Source of the DNA: Burkholderia sp. D-99
GTDB taxonomy: Bacteria > Pseudomonadota > Gammaproteobacteria > Burkholderiales > Burkholderiaceae
NCBI RefSeq assembly: GCF_011605345.1
Contig: NZ_JAAOXM010000012.1
Location: 1 to 64,000, forward strand
Reading direction: 5' to 3'
DNA length: 64,000 nt
Position 1 is the stretch's first letter; each line of letters begins with the position of its first letter. Made by a program: the position numbers and the translations under genes. Positions 8,901 to 18,046 of the stretch are shown here, piece by piece. The notes under the pieces were generated by a model, which searched no databases, had not been told where the DNA came from, and worked only from the letters and a program-made list of their open reading frames with translations.

Positions 8901-9998
8901 ATGCAGATCCCGAACTGGGACAATCCCGTCGGCACCGACGGCTTCGAATTCATCGAATACACGGCACCGGACCCGAAAGCGCTCGGACAACTGTTCGAAC
9001 GGATGGGTTTCACCGCGATCGCGCGCCACCGCCACAAGGACGTGACGGTGTACCGCCAGGGCGACATCAACTTCATCATCAACGCCGAACCCGATTCATT
9101 CGCACAACGCTTCGCGCGCCTACACGGCCCGTCGATCTGCGCGATCGCGTTCCGCGTGGAGGATGCCGCGAAGGCGTACAAGCACGCGCTGGAACTGGGC
9201 GCATGGGGCTTCGACAACAAGACGGGCCCGATGGAGCTGAACATCCCGGCGATCAAGGGCATCGGCGATTCGCTGATCTACTTCGTCGACCGCTGGCGCG
9301 GCAAGAACGGCGCGCAGCCGGGCGCAATCGGCGACATCAGCATCTACGACGTCGACTTCGAGCCGATCGCCGGCGCGAACCCGAACCCGGTCGGCCACGG
9401 CCTCACCTACATCGACCACCTGACGCACAACGTGCATCGCGGCCGCATGCAGGAATGGGCCGAGTTCTACGAGCGCCTGTTCAACTTCCGCGAAGTGCGC
9501 TACTTCGACATCGAAGGCAAGGTGACGGGTGTGAAGTCGAAGGCGATGACGTCGCCGTGCGGCAAGATCCGCATCCCGATCAACGAGGAAGGCTCGGATA
9601 CGGCCGGCCAGATCCAGGAATACCTCGACGCGTACCACGGCGAAGGCATCCAGCACATCGCGCTCGGCGCGAGCGACATCTACCAGGCGGTCGACGGCCT
9701 GCGCAGCAAGGAAGTGAAGCTGCTCGACACGATCGACACGTATTACGAACTGGTCGACCGCCGCGTGCCGGACCACGGCGAATCGCTGGACGAACTGAAG
9801 AAGCGCAAGATCCTGATCGACGGCGCGCGCGACGACCTGCTGCTGCAGATCTTCACCGAGAACCAGATCGGGCCGATCTTCTTCGAGATCATCCAGCGCA
9901 AGGGCAACCAGGGCTTCGGCGAAGGCAACTTCAAGGCGCTGTTCGAATCGATCGAACTCGACCAGATCCGGCGCGGCGTCGTGCAGGACAAGGCCTGA
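8901..9998 (+). CDS. hpd: 4-hydroxyphenylpyruvate dioxygenase
   Basis: Converts 4-hydroxyphenylpyruvate to homogentisate, the second step of tyrosine catabolism, in the cytoplasm. 365 residues, normal for the family. It shows two vicinal-oxygen-chelate domains: the N-terminal one (to about residue 145) and a catalytic C-terminal one carrying the iron ligands, with His in YIDHLTHNVHRG, His in IQHIALGASDI and Glu in FFEIIQRKGNQGFGEGN. The ATG at 8901 has a GGAGAC box, and the same AGGAGACA string is complementary to the small RNA at 24.7 kb. It faces a divergent Lrp regulator and ends in a strong terminator. Confidence 0.97.
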   Translation: MQIPNWDNPVGTDGFEFIEYTAPDPKALGQLFERMGFTAIARHRHKDVTVYRQGDINFIINAEPDSFAQRFARLHGPSICAIAFRVEDAAKAYKHALELGAWGFDNKTGPMELNIPAIKGIGDSLIYFVDRWRGKNGAQPGAIGDISIYDVDFEPIAGANPNPVGHGLTYIDHLTHNVHRGRMQEWAEFYERLFNFREVRYFDIEGKVTGVKSKAMTSPCGKIRIPINEEGSDTAGQIQEYLDAYHGEGIQHIALGASDIYQAVDGLRSKEVKLLDTIDTYYELVDRRVPDHGESLDELKKRKILIDGARDDLLLQIFTENQIGPIFFEIIQRKGNQGFGEGNFKALFESIELDQIRRGVVQDKA

Positions 9999-10058
9999 CG
10001 CATCCGGCAGGCGGCTGCCGGGGCAACCCGGCACCCCGCCCGATCCGGCGGCACAAAA

Positions 10059-10090
10059 AAAGGGCGGGAATCCGAGGATTCCCGCCCTTT
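10059..10090 (+). terminator. Intrinsic terminator of hpd
   Basis: A perfect 15-bp stem (10059-10073 with 10076-10090), whose GC core is GGGCGGGAATCC, has a minimal loop and A7 before and T5 after, so it can work for hpd and for the convergent small gene at 10128-10322. Confidence 0.9.
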
Positions 10091-10127
10091 TTGCATTCCG
10101 GCGCGGCCTGCTGGCCGCGCGACCGGA

Positions 10128-10322
10128 TCAACGCGCGTTCGCCTTTGACGCGACGGCACGCTCGGCCGACGGCTGCGCGACGGCGTCCTGGGCCGGCGCG
10201 ATCTGTTGCATCTGCGCGCCGGCTGCCGCCAGTGCGCTCGCGCCTCGCGCGTGCACCGGGCCGGTCATCGAGAAAAACGCGGCGGACACGATCAGGAAAC
10301 TCTGGATATGACGTGTGTTCAT
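10128..10322 (-). CDS. Small exported protein, unknown function
   Basis: 64-residue protein starting MNTRHIQSFLIVSAAFFSMTG, which looks like a signal peptide with cleavage near VHARGA. The mature part is about 40 residues, rich in Ala and Gln, with no cysteine and no known domain. The ATG at 10322 has an almost perfect AGGAGGTG Shine-Dalgarno box five bases upstream, which is the main reason to believe it. It is convergent with hpd and shares its terminator. It is divergent from the indolepyruvate oxidoreductase gene. Confidence 0.6.
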   Translation of the reverse strand: MNTRHIQSFLIVSAAFFSMTGPVHARGASALAAAGAQMQQIAPAQDAVAQPSAERAVASKANAR

Positions 10323-10652
10323 TGCACCTCCTGTAAAACTGCCGGCGCCTCCCCGATTGCGTCGCAACCAGCCAACGCGACCGGGCACCTCCGGTAGGCC
10401 GACAAGATTAACGGCATTTGCCCGCAGATGAACCCTGCCTTACATGCTTTTACATGATGTAACGCATGATTCCGCCCTTTTTTCATGATGCTCCGCGGCA
10501 ATCTCCCCGCATTCCAACCGATGGGCGGCGGGTTTGCCCCAGTGCTACCATCGCTTAAAACCGGCCAATATGCCGGCCACTGCCGACGCGTCCACAAGAC
10601 GCCCGAAGCAGTCGAGTTTTGGTGATCCCAAACTGGGTGGAGGAGACAGTTA
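10323..10652. other. Divergent promoter region
   Basis: 330 bases without a gene, between the small exported protein (minus) and the oxidoreductase gene (plus). A 5-bp CCGGC/GCCGG hairpin lies near 10570. Before the oxidoreductase start is TGGAGGAGACAG (10638-10649), a strong Shine-Dalgarno box also found, as its complement, in the small RNA at 24.7 kb. No confident -35/-10 pair is seen. Confidence 0.5.
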
Positions 10653-13600
10653 ATGAATGCCCCGCTAGACGCAGGCCAACGCGCGTCCCTAGAAGCCGCG
10701 CTGAAGTCCGTCACGCTTGATGACAAATACACACTGGAACGCGGTCGCGCGTACATGAGCGGCATCCAGGCCCTCGTGCGCCTGCCGATGCTCCAGCAGG
10801 AACGCGATCGCGCCGCCGGTCTCAATACGGCCGGCTTCATCTCCGGCTATCGCGGTTCGCCGCTCGGCGGCCTCGACCTCTCGCTCTGGAAGGCCAAGCA
10901 GCACCTGGCGGCCCACCAGATCGTCTTCCAGCCCGGCCTCAACGAAGATCTCGCCGCCACCGCCGTGTGGGGCTCGCAGCAGGTGAACCTGTACCCCGGC
11001 GCGAAGCACGACGGCGTGTTCGGCATGTGGTACGGCAAAGGCCCGGGCGTGGACCGCACCGGCGACGTCTTCAAGCACGCGAACTCGGCCGGCTCGTCGC
11101 AGCACGGCGGCGTGCTGGTGCTCGCCGGCGACGACCACGCGGCGAAATCGTCGACGCTCGCGCACCAGTCCGAACACATCTTCAAGGCCTGCGGTCTGCC
11201 GGTGCTGTTCCCGTCCAACGTGCAGGAATATCTCGATTTCGGCCTGCACGGCTGGGCGATGAGCCGCTACTCGGGCCTGTGGGTCGCGCTCAAGTGCGTG
11301 ACGGACGTCGTCGAATCGTCGGCGTCGGTCGACATCGACCCGCATCGCACCGAGATCGTGCTGCCGACCGACTTCATCGTGCCGGAAGGCGGCCTGAACA
11401 TCCGCTGGCCCGACCCGCCGCTCGTGCAGGAAGCGCGGCTGCTCGACTACAAGTGGTACGCGGCGCTCGCCTATGTGCGCGCGAACAAGCTCGACCGGAT
11501 CGAGATCGATTCGCCGAGCGCGCGCTTCGGGATCATGACCGGCGGCAAGGCGTACCTCGACGTACGCCAGGCGCTGACCGACCTCGGCCTCGATGACGAA
11601 ACCTGCTCGCGGATCGGCATCCGGCTCTACAAGGTCGGCTGCGTGTGGCCGCTCGAAGCGCAGGGCGCACAGGCATTCGCGCGCGGCCTCGACGAAATCC
11701 TCGTCGTCGAGGAAAAGCGCCAGATCCTCGAATACGCGATCAAGGAAGAGCTGTACAACTGGCCCGACGGCCAGCGGCCGCGCGTGTTCGGCAAGTTCGA
11801 CGAGAAGGACGGCGCCGGCGGCGAATGGTCGGTGCCGATGGGCAACTGGCTGCTGCCCGCGCACTACGAGCTGTCGCCCGCGATCATCGCAAAGGCGATC
11901 GCGACGCGCCTCGAGAAGTTCGAGCTGCCGTCCGACGTGCGCGCGCGCATCGCCGCGCGGCTCGCCGTGATCAACGCGAAGGAAATGGCGCTCGCGAAGC
12001 CGCACGTGCAGACCGAGCGCAAGCCGTGGTTCTGCTCGGGCTGCCCGCACAACACGTCGACCAACGTGCCGGAAGGCTCGCGCGCGATCGCCGGCATCGG
12101 TTGCCACTACATGACCGTGTGGATGGACCGCAGCACGAGCACCTTCAGCCAGATGGGCGGTGAAGGCGTGCCGTGGATCGGCCAGGCGCCGTTCACGGAC
12201 GAGAAGCACGTGTTCGCGAACCTCGGCGACGGCACCTACTTCCACTCGGGCCTGCTGGCCGTGCGGGCGGCGATCTCGTCGAAAGCGAACATCACCTACA
12301 AGATCCTCTACAACGATGCGGTGGCGATGACGGGCGGCCAGCCGGTCGACGGCGTGCTGACGGTGCCGCAGATCACGCACCAGCTCGCGTCCGAAGGCGC
12401 GAAGAAGATCGTGATCGTCACCGACGAGCCGGAGAAGTACGACAGCCAGAAGGCGCTGCTCGCGCCGGGCGTGCCGATCCATCACCGCGACCAGCTCGAC
12501 GACGTGCAGCGCGAGCTGCGCGAGATCGAAGGCACGACGATCCTGATCTACGACCAGACCTGCGCGACCGAGAAGCGCCGCCGCCGCAAGCGCGGCACGT
12601 ATCCGGATCCGGCCAAGCGCGTCGTGATCAACGATGCGGTGTGCGAAGGCTGCGGCGACTGCTCGGTGCAGTCGAACTGCCTGTCGGTCGAGCCGCTGGA
12701 AACCGAATTCGGCACGAAGCGCCAGATCAACCAGTCGAGCTGCAACAAGGACTTCTCGTGCGTGAAGGGCTTCTGCCCAAGCTTCGTCACGGTCGAGGGC
12801 GGCCAGTTGAAGAAGCCGAAGGCCGTGTCGGTCGACGGCAACGCGCTGCCGCCGATCCCTGAACCGACGCTGCCGGACATCGACCGCGCATACGGTGTGC
12901 TCGTCACGGGCGTGGGCGGCACGGGCGTCGTCACGATCGGCGCGCTGCTCGGGATGGCCGCGCACCTGGAAAACAAGGGCGTGACCGTGCTCGACGTCAC
13001 CGGCCTCGCACAGAAGGGCGGCGCCGTGATGAGCCACGTGCAGATCTCGCACGCACCGACCGACATCCATGCGACGCGGATCGCGATGGGCGAAGCCGAT
13101 CTCGTGATCGGCTGCGACGCGATCGTCACGGCCGGCGACGAGTGCACGTCGCGGATGCGGCACGACACGACACGCGTGGTCGTCAACAGCGCGCAGACGC
13201 CGACCGCCGAGTTCATCAAGAACCCGAACTGGGCGTTCCCGGGCCTGTCCGCCGAGAACGACATCCGCGCGGCGGCGGGTGAAGCCGTCGATTTCATCGA
13301 CGCGAACCGCTTCGCGGTCGCGCTGCTCGGTGACGCGATCTACACGAACCCGTTCGTGCTCGGCTACGCGTGGCAAAAAGGCTGGCTGCCGCTCACGCTC
13401 GCGTCGCTCGTCCGCGCGATCGAGCTGAATGCGGTATCGGTCGAGAAGAACCGTGCGGCATTCGACTGGGGTCGCCGCGCCGCGTACGACCTGGCGAGCG
13501 TGAAGCAGGCCGCGGCCGGCGACGCGCGCCCCGTGCAAGGCGCCACGGTGATCGCACTGCACACGAAGAAGGCGGTCGACGCACTGATCGCGAAGCGCGT

Positions 13601-14243
13601 GGAATTCCTCACCGCGTACCAGAACGCCGCGTATGCAGCGCGCTATGCGGCGTTCGTCGACAAGGTGCGCGCGGCCGAGCGTGCACTCGCAGACGGCGAC
13701 ACGATGCAGGAGCAGCTGACTGAAGCAGTCGCACGCAACCTGTTCAAGCTGATGGCGTACAAGGACGAATACGAGGTCGCGCGGCTGCAGTCCGATCCGG
13801 CGTTCCTCGCGCGCCTGACCGCGCAGTTTGAAGGCGACTGGAAGCTGAAATTCCACCTCGCGCCGCCGCTGTTCGCGAAGACGGATGCACACGGCCATCT
13901 CGTGAAGAAGGCGTACGGCCCGTGGATGATGACGGCGTTCCGCTGGCTCGCGAAGGCGAAGTTCCTGCGCGGCACGGGGCTCGACCCGTTCGGCCGCACC
14001 GAGGAACGCCGCTCCGAGCGCGCGCTGATCGGCGAGTACGAAGCGCTGATCGACGAGGTGATGGCCAAGCTGAACGCGGCCAACCGTCCGCTCGCCCTCG
14101 AGCTGGCGGCGCTGCCGGACGGCATTCGCGGCTACGGCCACGTGAAGGAGAACAACCTGCGCGCGGTACGCCAGAAGTGGAACACGCTGCTCGCGAAGTG
14201 GCGGGCGCCGGCAGGCGGCCAGTCGCACCAGCAGGTCGCGTAA
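10653..14243 (+). CDS. Indolepyruvate ferredoxin oxidoreductase, fused IorA-IorB type
   Basis: 1196-residue thiamine-diphosphate enzyme that oxidatively decarboxylates aryl-pyruvates (indolepyruvate, phenylpyruvate) to aryl-acetyl-CoA, passing electrons to ferredoxin. Domain order: pyruvate-ferredoxin-oxidoreductase-like alpha part (to about 400); thiamine-diphosphate-binding part with CSGCPHNTSTNVPEGS and GDGTYFHSG (about 450-600); cysteine-rich clusters CEGCGDCSVQSNC and CNKDFSCVKGFC (about 660-705); then the gamma domain with GVGGTGVVTIGALLGMAA (about 745-930). Archaeal enzymes split these into two subunits; here they form one chain, as is usual in proteobacteria. Its product phenylacetyl-CoA is the substrate of the paa operon in the same window. 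The start is supported by a GGAGGAGAC box. Confidence 0.93.
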   Translation: MNAPLDAGQRASLEAALKSVTLDDKYTLERGRAYMSGIQALVRLPMLQQERDRAAGLNTAGFISGYRGSPLGGLDLSLWKAKQHLAAHQIVFQPGLNEDLAATAVWGSQQVNLYPGAKHDGVFGMWYGKGPGVDRTGDVFKHANSAGSSQHGGVLVLAGDDHAAKSSTLAHQSEHIFKACGLPVLFPSNVQEYLDFGLHGWAMSRYSGLWVALKCVTDVVESSASVDIDPHRTEIVLPTDFIVPEGGLNIRWPDPPLVQEARLLDYKWYAALAYVRANKLDRIEIDSPSARFGIMTGGKAYLDVRQALTDLGLDDETCSRIGIRLYKVGCVWPLEAQGAQAFARGLDEILVVEEKRQILEYAIKEELYNWPDGQRPRVFGKFDEKDGAGGEWSVPMGNWLLPAHYELSPAIIAKAIATRLEKFELPSDVRARIAARLAVINAKEMALAKPHVQTERKPWFCSGCPHNTSTNVPEGSRAIAGIGCHYMTVWMDRSTSTFSQMGGEGVPWIGQAPFTDEKHVFANLGDGTYFHSGLLAVRAAISSKANITYKILYNDAVAMTGGQPVDGVLTVPQITHQLASEGAKKIVIVTDEPEKYDSQKALLAPGVPIHHRDQLDDVQRELREIEGTTILIYDQTCATEKRRRRKRGTYPDPAKRVVINDAVCEGCGDCSVQSNCLSVEPLETEFGTKRQINQSSCNKDFSCVKGFCPSFVTVEGGQLKKPKAVSVDGNALPPIPEPTLPDIDRAYGVLVTGVGGTGVVTIGALLGMAAHLENKGVTVLDVTGLAQKGGAVMSHVQISHAPTDIHATRIAMGEADLVIGCDAIVTAGDECTSRMRHDTTRVVVNSAQTPTAEFIKNPNWAFPGLSAENDIRAAAGEAVDFIDANRFAVALLGDAIYTNPFVLGYAWQKGWLPLTLASLVRAIELNAVSVEKNRAAFDWGRRAAYDLASVKQAAAGDARPVQGATVIALHTKKAVDALIAKRVEFLTAYQNAAYAARYAAFVDKVRAAERALADGDTMQEQLTEAVARNLFKLMAYKDEYEVARLQSDPAFLARLTAQFEGDWKLKFHLAPPLFAKTDAHGHLVKKAYGPWMMTAFRWLAKAKFLRGTGLDPFGRTEERRSERALIGEYEALIDEVMAKLNAANRPLALELAALPDGIRGYGHVKENNLRAVRQKWNTLLAKWRAPAGGQSHQQVA

Positions 14244-14313
14244 CGGTACGCGGCGGGCATTTGCGGTTCGAACGCCCGCCACACGCTGCCGACGGCTCAC
14301 CTCACGGCAATAA

Positions 14314-14349
14314 AAAAACGCCACGGAACGCAGGTTCCGTGGCGTTTTT
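14314..14349. terminator. Bidirectional terminator between the oxidoreductase gene and maeB
   Basis: A perfect 16-bp stem (14314-14329 with 14334-14349) has a four-base GCAG loop, with A-tract on the left and T-tract on the right. It serves the convergent oxidoreductase (plus) and maeB (minus) genes. Confidence 0.9.
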
Positions 14350-14390
14350 CATTGCGCCGCGCCTGAAGCGCGGCACACGCGGGCGTGGAC

Positions 14391-16661
14391 TTACTTCGTG
14401 TTCACGTTCGCGGCGGCAACGGCCGTCATGTTGATGATCCGGCGCACGGTCGCAGCCGGCGTCAGGATGTGGACCGGCTTCGCCGCGCCGAGCAGGAACG
14501 GGCCGACCGTCACGCCTTCGCCGCCGACCATCTTCAGCAGGTTGTACGCGATGTTCGCCGCTTCGACGTTCGGCATGATCAGCAGGTTCGCTTCGCCCGA
14601 CAGCGTCGTGCCGGGGAAGGCTTGCTTGCGGATCATTTCCGACAGCGCCGCGTCGCCGTGCATTTCGCCGTCGACTTCGAGGTTCGGCGCACGTTCGACG
14701 ATCAGCTTGCGAGCCTCGGCCATCCGGCGCGACGAAGCAGACGGCGCGCTGCCGAAGTTCGAGTTCGACAGCAGTGCGGCCTTCGGCGCGATGCCGAAGC
14801 GCTCGATCTCGGCCGCGGCCTGAATCGTCATGTCGGCGAGCTGTTCGGCGCTCGGCAGCTCGTTCACGTACGTGTCGCACACGAACAGGTTGCGGCCCGG
14901 CAGCATCAGCAGGTTCATCGCGGCGAAGTGCTCGGCGCCCTTCGCGCGGCCCAGCACCTGCTCGATGAACTTCAGGTGGCTGTGGAACGTGTCGATCATC
15001 CCGCAGATCATCCCGTCCGCGTCACCCAGGTGCACGAGCATCGCGCCGATCAGCGTGTTGAACTTGCGCATCGCGGCCTTCGCGACTTCCGGCGTCACGC
15101 CGTCGCGCGCGCCAATCTCCTGATACGCCTGCCAGTAGCGGTGGTAGCGCGCATCGTCTTCCGGATCGACGATTTCGAAATCGGTGCCGGCCTTCAGCTT
15201 CGAGCCGATCTTCGCGAGACGCATGTCGACGACCGACGGACGGCCGACGATGATCGGCTTCGCGATCTTTTCCTGCAGCACGAACTGCGCGGCGCGCAGC
15301 ACGCGCTCGTCCTCGCCCTCGGCGAACACGATGCGCGCCTGCTTCTGCTTCGCGGTCGCGAACACCGGGCGCATCACCATGCCGGTGCGGTAGACGGTCG
15401 CGCCGAGTTGCTCGCGGTAGGCGTCCATGTCCTGGATCGGACGCGTGGCGACGCCCGAATCCATCGCGGCTTGCGCGACGGCCGGCGCGATCTTGATGAT
15501 CAGGCGCGGATCGAACGGCTTCGGAATCAGGTAGTCCGGCCCGAATTCGAGCGAGTGGCCTTCATACGCCTTCGCGACTTCTTCGCTCTGGTCGGTTTCT
15601 TCCGCCAGCTCGGCGATCGCGCGCACGCACGCGAGCTTCATTTCTTCCGTGATCGTCGTCGCGCCGACATCGAGCGCGCCGCGGAAGATGAACGGGAAGC
15701 ACAGCACGTTGTTGACCTGGTTCGGGTAGTCCGAACGGCCGGTCGCGACGATCGCGTCCGGGCGCACGGCCTTCGCGTCTTCCGGGCGGATTTCCGGTTC
15801 CGGGTTCGCGAGCGCCAGGATCAGCGGGCGGTCGCCCATCGTCTTGACCATGTCCTGCTTCAGCACGCCCGCGCTCGAGCAGCCGAGGAACACGTCCGCA
15901 CCGACGATCGCGTCGGCGAGCGTGCGTGCGTCGGTGGTCGCCGCATAGCGCTGCTTCGACGGATCGAGATTGCCGCGCCCTTCGTAGATCACGCCCTTCG
16001 AATCGGCGACGAGGATGTTCGACTTCGTCAGGCCGAGGTTCACCAGCAGATCCAGGCACGCGATGGCCGCGGCACCCGCGCCCGAGCACACGAGCTTCAC
16101 TTCGGACAGCTTCTTGCCGACGACCTTCAGGCCGTTCAGGATTGCAGCCGACGCGATGATCGCGGTGCCGTGCTGGTCATCGTGGAAGACGGGGATCTTC
16201 ATGCGCTCGCGCAGCTTCTGCTCGATGTAGAAGCACTCCGGCGCCTTGATGTCCTCGAGGTTGATGCCGCCGAGCGTCGGCTCGAGCATCGCGATCGCCT
16301 CGACGAGCTTGTCGGGGTCGGACTCCGACAGTTCGATGTCGAACACGTCGATGCCCGCGAATTTCTTGAAGAGGCAACCCTTGCCTTCCATCACCGGCTT
16401 CGCGGCGAGCGGGCCGATGTTGCCCAGGCCGAGCACGGCCGTACCGTTCGTGATGACCCCGACCAGGTTGCCGCGCGACGTGTACTTCTGCGCGTCGAGC
16501 GGATCGGCGTGGATCGCCTCGCACGCGGCGGCGACGCCCGGCGAATACGCGAGCGACAGGTCGAGCTGGTTCGACAGCGGCTTGGTGGGGGTGACCGAAA
16601 TCTTGCCGGGTTTCGGGTTCTGGTGATAAGCGAGAGCGGCCTGCTTCAGTTGTTCGTCCAT
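14391..16661 (-). CDS. maeB: NADP-dependent malic enzyme (MaeB type)
   Basis: Decarboxylates malate to pyruvate with reduction of NADP+, in the cytoplasm. 756 residues, the hybrid form: malic enzyme domain (about 1-430) with SLAYSPGVAAACEAI, NLVGVITNGTAVLGLGNIG and the nucleotide-binding VCSGAGAAAIACLDLL; then a phosphotransacetylase-like C-terminal domain (about 430-756) with SNSNFGSAPS and ANLLIMPNVEAANIAYNL, which in this family is regulatory rather than catalytic. The ATG at 16661 fits the family start. It is divergent from pyrE across 458 bases and shares a terminator with the oxidoreductase gene. Confidence 0.96.
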   Translation of the reverse strand: MDEQLKQAALAYHQNPKPGKISVTPTKPLSNQLDLSLAYSPGVAAACEAIHADPLDAQKYTSRGNLVGVITNGTAVLGLGNIGPLAAKPVMEGKGCLFKKFAGIDVFDIELSESDPDKLVEAIAMLEPTLGGINLEDIKAPECFYIEQKLRERMKIPVFHDDQHGTAIIASAAILNGLKVVGKKLSEVKLVCSGAGAAAIACLDLLVNLGLTKSNILVADSKGVIYEGRGNLDPSKQRYAATTDARTLADAIVGADVFLGCSSAGVLKQDMVKTMGDRPLILALANPEPEIRPEDAKAVRPDAIVATGRSDYPNQVNNVLCFPFIFRGALDVGATTITEEMKLACVRAIAELAEETDQSEEVAKAYEGHSLEFGPDYLIPKPFDPRLIIKIAPAVAQAAMDSGVATRPIQDMDAYREQLGATVYRTGMVMRPVFATAKQKQARIVFAEGEDERVLRAAQFVLQEKIAKPIIVGRPSVVDMRLAKIGSKLKAGTDFEIVDPEDDARYHRYWQAYQEIGARDGVTPEVAKAAMRKFNTLIGAMLVHLGDADGMICGMIDTFHSHLKFIEQVLGRAKGAEHFAAMNLLMLPGRNLFVCDTYVNELPSAEQLADMTIQAAAEIERFGIAPKAALLSNSNFGSAPSASSRRMAEARKLIVERAPNLEVDGEMHGDAALSEMIRKQAFPGTTLSGEANLLIMPNVEAANIAYNLLKMVGGEGVTVGPFLLGAAKPVHILTPAATVRRIINMTAVAAANVNTK

Positions 16662-17119
16662 GATTGACCTGCGAGAGACATGCGAAATATTGACGGTTCA
16701 GTACACAGCACCTTGGGCCGCGTCTGCCTGAATCGAGGGGGTAGTCGACTGCGAGACGGCACGCGACGCGCCGGATCGGCACGCCATCGAACCTTGGCGG
16801 GTGGCAAGAGAAAAGTACAAAGTACTGAACGATTTCTAAGGGTCGCCTAGTGTACACCCCCTAAATGACCTCCGTTGGTGCAGCGCCGCATCCTCTGCAT
16901 CAGCACGCGAGCGGTCCGGCCCCGCTTGTTTCGCCGGTGGTGAGCCGCACGGCGAACCTGCGCGAATTCCGCCGAAAACCACCCTGAATCGGGTAAAATC
17001 GCGGGCTACGCGCGCAGCGATGCGATCGGTCTCCCGATTGCCCCCCGGTCTCCGGCCGGGTTCCCGTGCTGCGCCACCGGGCCCGCGCCCGCTCTTCGCT
17101 CATCACCCAAGGAATGCCC
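16662..17119. other. Divergent maeB/pyrE regulatory region
   Basis: 458 bases without a gene. On the maeB side a 9-bp perfect inverted repeat, GTTCAGTAC at 16696-16704 and GTACTGAAC at 16822-16830, is separated by 117 bases and could be a pair of operators. On the pyrE side a GGGTAAAATCGCGG segment at about 16990-17003 looks like a -10 box in its usual context for this genome; no good -35 precedes it. Confidence 0.45.
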
Positions 17120-17806
17120 ATGACAGGCTACGATCGTCAGTCGATCTCGGATACGACCGCCAAAATCCTGCTCGAAGTGCAGGCAGTGCACTTCAATGCA
17201 GAAAAACCGTTCATCTTCACGTCCGGCTGGGCAAGCCCCGTCTATATCGATTGCCGCAAGCTGATTTCGTATCCGCGCGTGCGCCGCGCGCTGATGGAAA
17301 TGGCTGAAACGACGATCACGCGCGACATCGGCTTCGAGCAGATCGACGCGGTGGCGGGCGGCGAAACGGCCGGCATCCCGTTCGCGGCATGGATCGCGGA
17401 CCGGATGATGGTGCCGATGCAGTACGTGCGCAAGAAGCCGAAGGGTTTCGGCCGCAACGCGCAGATCGAAGGCCATCTGGAAGAAGGCTCGCGCGTGCTG
17501 CTCGTGGAAGACCTGACGACCGACAGCCGCAGCAAGATCAACTTCGTCAACGCGCTGCGCACCGCGGGCGCGACGGTGAACCACTGCTTCGTGCTGTTCC
17601 ACTACGACATCTTCAAGGAAAGCGTGTCGGTCCTGAAGGACATCGACGTCGATCTGCACGCGCTCGCCACGTGGTGGGACGTGCTGCGCGTCGCGAAGGC
17701 ATCGGGCTACTTCGAGACGAAGACGCTCGACGAAGTCGAGAAATTCCTGCACGCACCGGCCGAGTGGTCGGCTGCGCACGGCGGCGCGACGTCCCCGAAG
17801 GACTGA
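17120..17806 (+). CDS. pyrE: Orotate phosphoribosyltransferase
   Basis: Transfers orotate to PRPP, giving orotidine 5'-phosphate in pyrimidine synthesis; cytosolic. 228 residues. The family blocks are visible: FTSGWASPVYIDCRKLIS at the N-terminus, AGGETAGIPFAAWIAD with the substrate loop, and the PRPP-binding motif VLLVEDLTTDSRSK. Of two close ATG codons (17114 and 17120) I use 17120, because CAAGGA ends six bases before it. It stands alone: divergent from maeB, ended by a strong terminator. Confidence 0.96.
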   Translation: MTGYDRQSISDTTAKILLEVQAVHFNAEKPFIFTSGWASPVYIDCRKLISYPRVRRALMEMAETTITRDIGFEQIDAVAGGETAGIPFAAWIADRMMVPMQYVRKKPKGFGRNAQIEGHLEEGSRVLLVEDLTTDSRSKINFVNALRTAGATVNHCFVLFHYDIFKESVSVLKDIDVDLHALATWWDVLRVAKASGYFETKTLDEVEKFLHAPAEWSAAHGGATSPKD

Positions 17807-17843
17807 CGCCGCGCCGGCCTGCTGGCCGGCGTCCAGGCTGAAC

Positions 17844-17877
17844 AAGCCGCCCGCTTCATCGCGGGCGGCTTTTTTTC
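17844..17877 (+). terminator. Intrinsic terminator of pyrE
   Basis: AGCCGCCCGC (17845-17854) pairs perfectly with 17861-17870 across a TTCATC loop and is followed by T7. Confidence 0.9.
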
Positions 17878-17945
17878 GTCCGTCGATTCGCGCAGGAAAC
17901 GATCGCGACCACCGGTCGCGGCGTGCGTCGCTCATCGAACCCTAA

Positions 17946-17954
17946 TGCTAGACT
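17946..17954 (+). promoter_or_regulatory. Extended -10 promoter element for the YbhB-like gene
   Basis: TGCTAGACT fits an extended -10 (TGn plus five of six TATAAT-type positions loosely kept). No -35 is seen 17 bases upstream. The same nine bases recur at 18759-18767 before the next gene, which strengthens both. Confidence 0.45.
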
Positions 17955-18046
17955 TGATCCATCGCTGCCATCAGCTGCGCAGGCAACGCACTACGCCAAC
18001 AACGCCGGGCGCATCAGTCCGGCCCTCGTGACGGGAGAAGCGCCAT

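Noticed and set aside
10689..14324. 1211-residue open frame on the minus strand opposite the indolepyruvate oxidoreductase gene
   Set aside because: Arg/His/Ala-rich composition typical of an antisense frame in high-GC DNA; no domain, and the plus-strand gene is unmistakable.
14385..16667. 760-residue open frame on the plus strand opposite maeB
   Set aside because: Shadow frame: Arg/Asp/His-rich, no conserved motif, and it exactly mirrors the maeB coding region.
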